DNA from: Bacillota bacterium
GTDB lineage: Bacteria > Bacillota > Clostridia > Christensenellales > CAG-138
Direction: 5' to 3'
Length of the DNA: 64,000 nucleotides
Assembly: GCA_023390655.1 (NCBI GenBank)
Contig: JAEWCL010000024.1
Location: 1-64,000 of the forward strand
Shown here: piece after piece, positions 60,624-64,000 of the stretch
How positions within the stretch are numbered: the stretch's first letter is position 1
Layout: every line of letters begins with the position of its first letter
The notes under the pieces: model-generated
The model's database searches: none
Told to the model about the DNA's origin: nothing
What the model saw: the letters and a program-made list of their open reading frames with translations, nothing else
Made by a program: the position numbers and the translations under genes

Positions 60624-61691
60624 TCAGGTCACATGAAACAGAAACGCCTGCTCCGGCTCCTTTTGCGTCCAAACGCCTTCAAGATACATGATGCAGTTTA
60701 CCTGCGGCTGCGGATAGATGCTCGAACAGCATCCGCCATACGTTTCGGATGCTTCCGCTTCACGGCCCGCTATATAGATTGCCGTCGGCCCATCCGCGCT
60801 GCCAATTACGCCGATTGCGCAAGCGCCTTTTGCCGCGGCACTGTGTGGCTGCAACGTGCGTGCTTCGTCCTGCAATTGCAGCCGTTCCCCTCGCGGGAGC
60901 GGCGGAGAGACGCGGTATACAATCTCGAGAACGTGGCTCTGCCCCGCCTGTGTAATTGGATGCAAGCGTTTTCCCCGAATTGCCATGCGGCGGTGCAGTT
61001 TTTGAAACTGCACGGTCAAATCCGTCCATTTGGCGTCCGTTACCTGAAGATTATGCGTAACGCCCGTTGCCGGATGCACAAATGGAAACGCCGGATGCTT
61101 TTTTTTCTGCATGTCAATAGTAAACGAGTGTTCCAGCGGCAGCATCCGCTCAGTTGGATGGATCAAAAAACGGAGTTCCTTTAACTTTGGCCGGGCGAAT
61201 ATCGCTTTCATCGCGGCAAATACGCCGCGTTGCGCCCTGGGATACGGTACATGCAGCCGCGTCACGGAAAAGCTGTTCTCCTTATCTAAAAACGCATACG
61301 CGGTAAGCGCCTCTTCTGCGAGCGGCGGCATGTATTCCTGCCATGGAACAAAAAGCGCTTCCTCCGCATGCCAGGAGGCTGTCACTTCTTCGCCGTTGAA
61401 CCAGAGTTTCATTCCACTTAGCGGCTGATACGGGTGTTCCAGCGTGGCTTGCGCCCGTTCGCGCGGCGTCAGGCGTTCTTCCCGGGACGCGTAGCGGTCA
61501 TAGAACGCACGTAGCGCGCCCGTATCCACCATGCCGATGATATCCAGCACAAAGCCCTTCCGGAACAGATAGACAGCCGGAATTTGATATACCTGCCCGG
61601 CATAGAAAAACTGCCATCCGGCCTGTACTGTAATCCCATCCGTATCGGATCTACCCCTATGCTTTCCGGCGGGTTGATAGGAAACCTTCAT
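60624..61691 (-). CDS. Unknown protein with IGSADGPTAI motif
   Basis: This 355-residue soluble protein (start 61691, GGAGGAAGA upstream) is not recognised as a whole. It has many Trp/Phe/His-rich strands (WQFFYAGQVYQIP, KLWFNGEEVTASWHAE). Near residue 305 it carries AIGVIGSADGPTAIYIAGR, which resembles the conserved IGGADGPTAI segment of sodium-pumping decarboxylase beta subunits. It has no membrane helices, so it is not such a pump. It lies 62 bases upstream of the LURP-one gene. Confidence 0.6.
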   Translation of the reverse strand: MKVSYQPAGKHRGRSDTDGITVQAGWQFFYAGQVYQIPAVYLFRKGFVLDIIGMVDTGALRAFYDRYASREERLTPRERAQATLEHPYQPLSGMKLWFNGEEVTASWHAEEALFVPWQEYMPPLAEEALTAYAFLDKENSFSVTRLHVPYPRAQRGVFAAMKAIFARPKLKELRFLIHPTERMLPLEHSFTIDMQKKKHPAFPFVHPATGVTHNLQVTDAKWTDLTVQFQKLHRRMAIRGKRLHPITQAGQSHVLEIVYRVSPPLPRGERLQLQDEARTLQPHSAAAKGACAIGVIGSADGPTAIYIAGREAEASETYGGCCSSIYPQPQVNCIMYLEGVWTQKEPEQAFLFHVT

Positions 61692-61785
61692 TCTCTTCCT
61701 CCAAAAGCAGCGCTTGCTGCCCATGATTATGGTAACGGTTTGCAGGCATTCCGTCAAATGCTCCAATGATCGCGTAGGGAAACGC

Positions 61786-61817
61786 AAAGAGCCGCCGGAG
61801 CATTCCGGCGGCTCTTT
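61786..61817. terminator. Terminator of the merR-aldo/keto reductase operon
   Basis: AAAGAGCCGCCGGA and TCCGGCGGCTCTTT form a perfect 14-bp stem with a 4-base loop, 30 bases after the reductase stop. Confidence 0.8.
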
Positions 61818-61847
61818 CTTTTCACACCTTAATTCGCCCAGCCATTT

Positions 61848-63020
61848 TTATCTTGGGATCAGCGGCAGCGCCTGATGGAACTTCCCTAAAATATCCGGCA
61901 CGGCGATGCCTTGCGGGCAAAGTCTTTCACATGCGCCGCAGGCAATGCAGGCGGAGGGAAGCTCCGCTTCCGTCATGGCGTCGAGTGTAAACCGGAGCAG
62001 GAACGGGTTATCAAAGCGCAGCTCGTTGTACATGGAGAGAAGCTTTGGAATATCGAGCCCCTGCGGGCATCCTTCGCAGCAATACCTGCAGGCGGTGCAG
62101 GGTATCATCTCGGCAATGGCTGCAACGGCGCGCTCCAATAATTCCTGCTCTTGTTTTGTGACCGGGTCATGCCGGGAAAAAAGCGCGATATTTTCCTTAA
62201 GCTGTTCCATTGTGGACATGCCGCTCAATACCACCTGCACATTGGGAAGCGACTGCAGGAAGCGAAACGCCCACGATGCAACGGAATCATTTGGCCGCGC
62301 CTGCTTGAAGCGCGCATCCACCACCGCCCCAAGCGATGCAAGCCTGCCGCCGCGGCAGGGCTCCATCGCCATAACGGGAATTCCGCGGCTGGTGAGCAGC
62401 GCATACTTTTTACCTGCGTCCTGCAACGTCCAATCCAGATAATTGAGCTGTATCTGCGCAAATTCAAAGCAATCCCGAAAGCTCAGGAACTTTTCAATCG
62501 TTTCCGTACGCGCATGCGCAGAAAACCCAAGGTGCCGGATGCGCCCGGCTTTTTTCTGGGCAAGCAGATAGTCCACCACGCCCAGTTCTTCATCCGTGTA
62601 GAACTCGTATGCCGTCTCGCAGACGTTATGCAGGAGGTAAAAATCAAAATATTCCACCCTGCACCGCGCAAGCTGGTCTTCGAATATCTCCGCGATGGAG
62701 GAAACCGGCGAACCGCTCAGATACCCCAGAAACGACAGCTTACCGTCACGGTACTGCATCATATGCCCCGGCATTTTGGTGGCAAGATACCAGGTATCCC
62801 GCGGGAACTGGGAAAGCACCTTTCCGGCCAGTGGCTCCGATTCCCCATTATGGTAGCGGTAGGCGGTGTCAAAATAATTCACGCCCTGCGCATACGCGTA
62901 TTCGATGAGTTCCTGCGCCCTGCGTTCATCAATCGGCCCATGCTCCCCCACCGTCGGCAGGCGCATGTTGCCCATGCCTAGGGTCGAAAGTGAAAGCTCC
63001 TGAAACGGTTTGTATCGCAT
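61848..63020 (-). CDS. Aldo/keto reductase with C-terminal [4Fe-4S] domain
   Basis: In this 390-residue protein, residues 1-280 are an aldo/keto reductase barrel (NYFDTAYRYHNGESE with the catalytic Tyr, YLATKMPGH with Lys). From about 305, CTACRYCCEGCPQG and CIACGACERLCPQG give two ferredoxin-type cysteine clusters. This fused form is common in anaerobes and suggests electron transfer between ferredoxin and a carbonyl substrate. It is the second gene after merR, 28 bases downstream. Confidence 0.9.
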   Translation of the reverse strand: MRYKPFQELSLSTLGMGNMRLPTVGEHGPIDERRAQELIEYAYAQGVNYFDTAYRYHNGESEPLAGKVLSQFPRDTWYLATKMPGHMMQYRDGKLSFLGYLSGSPVSSIAEIFEDQLARCRVEYFDFYLLHNVCETAYEFYTDEELGVVDYLLAQKKAGRIRHLGFSAHARTETIEKFLSFRDCFEFAQIQLNYLDWTLQDAGKKYALLTSRGIPVMAMEPCRGGRLASLGAVVDARFKQARPNDSVASWAFRFLQSLPNVQVVLSGMSTMEQLKENIALFSRHDPVTKQEQELLERAVAAIAEMIPCTACRYCCEGCPQGLDIPKLLSMYNELRFDNPFLLRFTLDAMTEAELPSACIACGACERLCPQGIAVPDILGKFHQALPLIPR

Positions 63021-63048
63021 AAGACGTCCCCCCCCCTGCCCGCATTTT

Positions 63049-63423
63049 TTATTGCTGCCGCAGCCTTTGTTCCAGTTGCACCCTCGTCATGCCGTCAATT
63101 TTGTATGTAAGGCGGTCAAGCGTCCGTTGCATATCCTCCATGCGCAGGACCAGCAGCCGTCGCTGTTCGATGAGCAGTTCCCTCCGCGCGGCGATGCTCG
63201 CATCTCCCTGCCGGTAGAGTGCCATATAGTCCACAAGCACTTCAATGGGGAGACCTGCTGCGCGCATGCATTTGATAAACTCCACCCGGCGGCAATCCCC
63301 CTCCGAATAGTCCCGGATCCCGCTCGCATTGCGGCGTACGCCTGGAATCAGCCCCACGCGCTCATAATAGCGCAGCGTATCCGCCGTGAGCTGGTACTGT
63401 CTGCTGACTTCTGCAATTGTCAT
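63049..63423 (-). CDS. MerR family transcriptional regulator
   Basis: This 124-residue protein has an N-terminal HTH (TIAEVSRQYQLTADTLRYYE, RVGLIPGVRRNASGIRDYSE) and a C-terminal coiled-coil dimerisation helix. It has no Cys ligand cluster, so it is of the AdhR/YfmP organic-ligand type. It leads the operon with the Fe-S aldo/keto reductase and is preceded by a MerR-type promoter, implying autoregulation. Confidence 0.92.
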   Translation of the reverse strand: MTIAEVSRQYQLTADTLRYYERVGLIPGVRRNASGIRDYSEGDCRRVEFIKCMRAAGLPIEVLVDYMALYRQGDASIAARRELLIEQRRLLVLRMEDMQRTLDRLTYKIDGMTRVQLEQRLRQQ

Positions 63424-63465
63424 ATGTCCGCAACCTTTCTTCTTCGTGTGCCTTACAATACCATG

Positions 63466-63496
63466 ACTTTATCACTTGGAGTCCACTTCAAGTCAA
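63466..63496 (-). promoter_or_regulatory. MerR-type promoter with 19-base spacer and dyad
   Basis: On the minus strand TTGACT (63491-63496), 19 bases, TAAAGT (63466-63471). The dyad ACTTGGAGTC-CACTTCAAGT (63474-63493) lies across the spacer, 8 of 10 positions paired. The long spacer with an internal dyad is the hallmark of promoters untwisted by MerR activators. Confidence 0.75.
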
Positions 63497-63571
63497 TAGC
63501 CTATTTACAGATGCCACAACAAAATCCGTGCCCGGCAAAGACATGACGCCATAAAGCCAGTAAAAGAAAAG

Positions 63572-63592
63572 CGTCCCGCAGGATGCGGGACG
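63572..63592. terminator. Terminator of the RsiV-like gene
   Basis: CGTCCCGCA pairs with TGCGGGACG around GGA. On the minus strand it is followed by CTTTTCTTTT. Confidence 0.75.
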
Positions 63593-63609
63593 TCTCTTTG
63601 GAACATGGG

Positions 63610-64000
63610 TTATTTTATATACGCATTGCTGACCAGTATAGCTGAAAGCGTCTCTGTGGGAATAACAAACTCCACAACGCCCATGCTGCCGGGGGCAACG
63701 GCATATTCATCAAATGCAATCACCAGCTTGTTGTCGTCATTGATATAAAACTGCTGATCCCCTGCAATGGAAGTAAACCCGTCATCCCCGATAAAGTAAA
63801 CGGTGCCTTCGTCTTTTTCCATTTGCTCGCGCATCTGCGCAAGAATGTTCTGATTGATGATCTCTACATAGCTGTCGTCCTGAAAAAGGCTGGGTAACGT
63901 AATCAAAAGCTGTTTCTCAGTATCAATCGTGTCAAACGTCTGCCGTTCCATGCCCGAAGCCTGAATTTCATCCACATAATGCATGATAGTAATCAGGTTG
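63610..64000 (-). CDS. RsiV-like DUF3298 protein, N-terminus beyond window
   Basis: The last 130 residues of a minus-strand gene are present; the frame is open to the window edge, so ATG 63984 is not necessarily its start. LFQDDSYVEIINQNILAQM and FDEYAVAPGSMGVVEFVIPTE match the C-terminal DUF3298 domain of RsiV-type anti-sigma or secreted proteins. A membrane anchor would lie in the missing part. A terminator follows. Confidence 0.7.
   Translation of the reverse strand, partial: NLITIMHYVDEIQASGMERQTFDTIDTEKQLLITLPSLFQDDSYVEIINQNILAQMREQMEKDEGTVYFIGDDGFTSIAGDQQFYINDDNKLVIAFDEYAVAPGSMGVVEFVIPTETLSAILVSNAYIK

Overview
This window looks like the chromosome of an anaerobic, endospore-forming Bacillota, most likely a gut-type Clostridia. 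Reading by eye, G+C is moderately high, with a few AT-rich islands. The lineage call rests on dipicolinate synthase (dpaAB), SpoVT, a collagen-like spore-surface-type protein, ferredoxin-type 2-oxoacid oxidoreductase genes, an Fe-S aldo/keto reductase and Gram-positive ribosome binding sites. No rRNA, tRNA or CRISPR array was seen.

0-9.2 kb is a spore-related block. It holds a Gly-X-Y collagen-like protein (cut by the window edge), a TPR glycosyltransferase, four proteins sharing a C-terminal beta domain (DUF6385 type), and dpaA-dpaB. Between these lie araM (glycerol-1-phosphate dehydrogenase), a DUF503 protein and a cupin. The collagen gene and one Cys-rich DUF6385 gene share a 13-bp promoter element with an AC dinucleotide at identical spacing, and dpaA has a good sigma-K-like promoter. 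9.2-16.1 kb carries asnB, an XdhC-type maturation factor and a sulfur amino acid block: cysK, divergent from a transsulfuration enzyme plus a PatB/MalY C-S lyase. 16.1-24.8 kb has a chemoreceptor, an isoprenoid-looking operon (CrtI-like oxidoreductase, polyprenol-kinase-like protein, DUF92/VTE6-like protein), a VanY peptidase, a MATE pump and a VOC protein.

25-34.6 kb is a carbohydrate catabolic operon on the minus strand: split transketolase, an AllA-like protein, an SDR dehydrogenase, an RbsBAC-type ABC transporter and an FGGY kinase. A LacI regulator lies just beyond its far end. The same 13-bp sequence occurs upstream of lacI and in the operon leader and is a likely operator. Upstream are a frameshifted remnant of an amino-acid/urea-type ABC ATPase and a cytosine-deaminase-like amidohydrolase. 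36.3-39.5 kb is an AT-richer island with RF3 (prfC) between two gene-poor stretches containing decayed ORFs.

39.5-49 kb holds spoVT, a lipoprotein, three consecutive damaged genes (a frameshifted membrane protein, a GNAT with two frameshifts, and a methyltransferase with an in-frame TGA), a C39-like protein, an M20 peptidase, a two-gene NHEJ locus (LigD polymerase with a ligase relic, and Ku), and several small genes. At 49.1-50.0 kb a small tyrosine recombinase sits between perfect 23-bp inverted repeats, immediately upstream of cheW-mcp-HD-GYP genes: a candidate invertible element. 53-64 kb holds a YitT protein, 2-oxoacid:ferredoxin oxidoreductase, a secreted flavin reductase divergent from a LysR regulator, a LURP-one-like protein, an unknown protein with an unexpected decarboxylase-like motif, a MerR-aldo/keto reductase operon and the C-terminal part of an RsiV-like protein.
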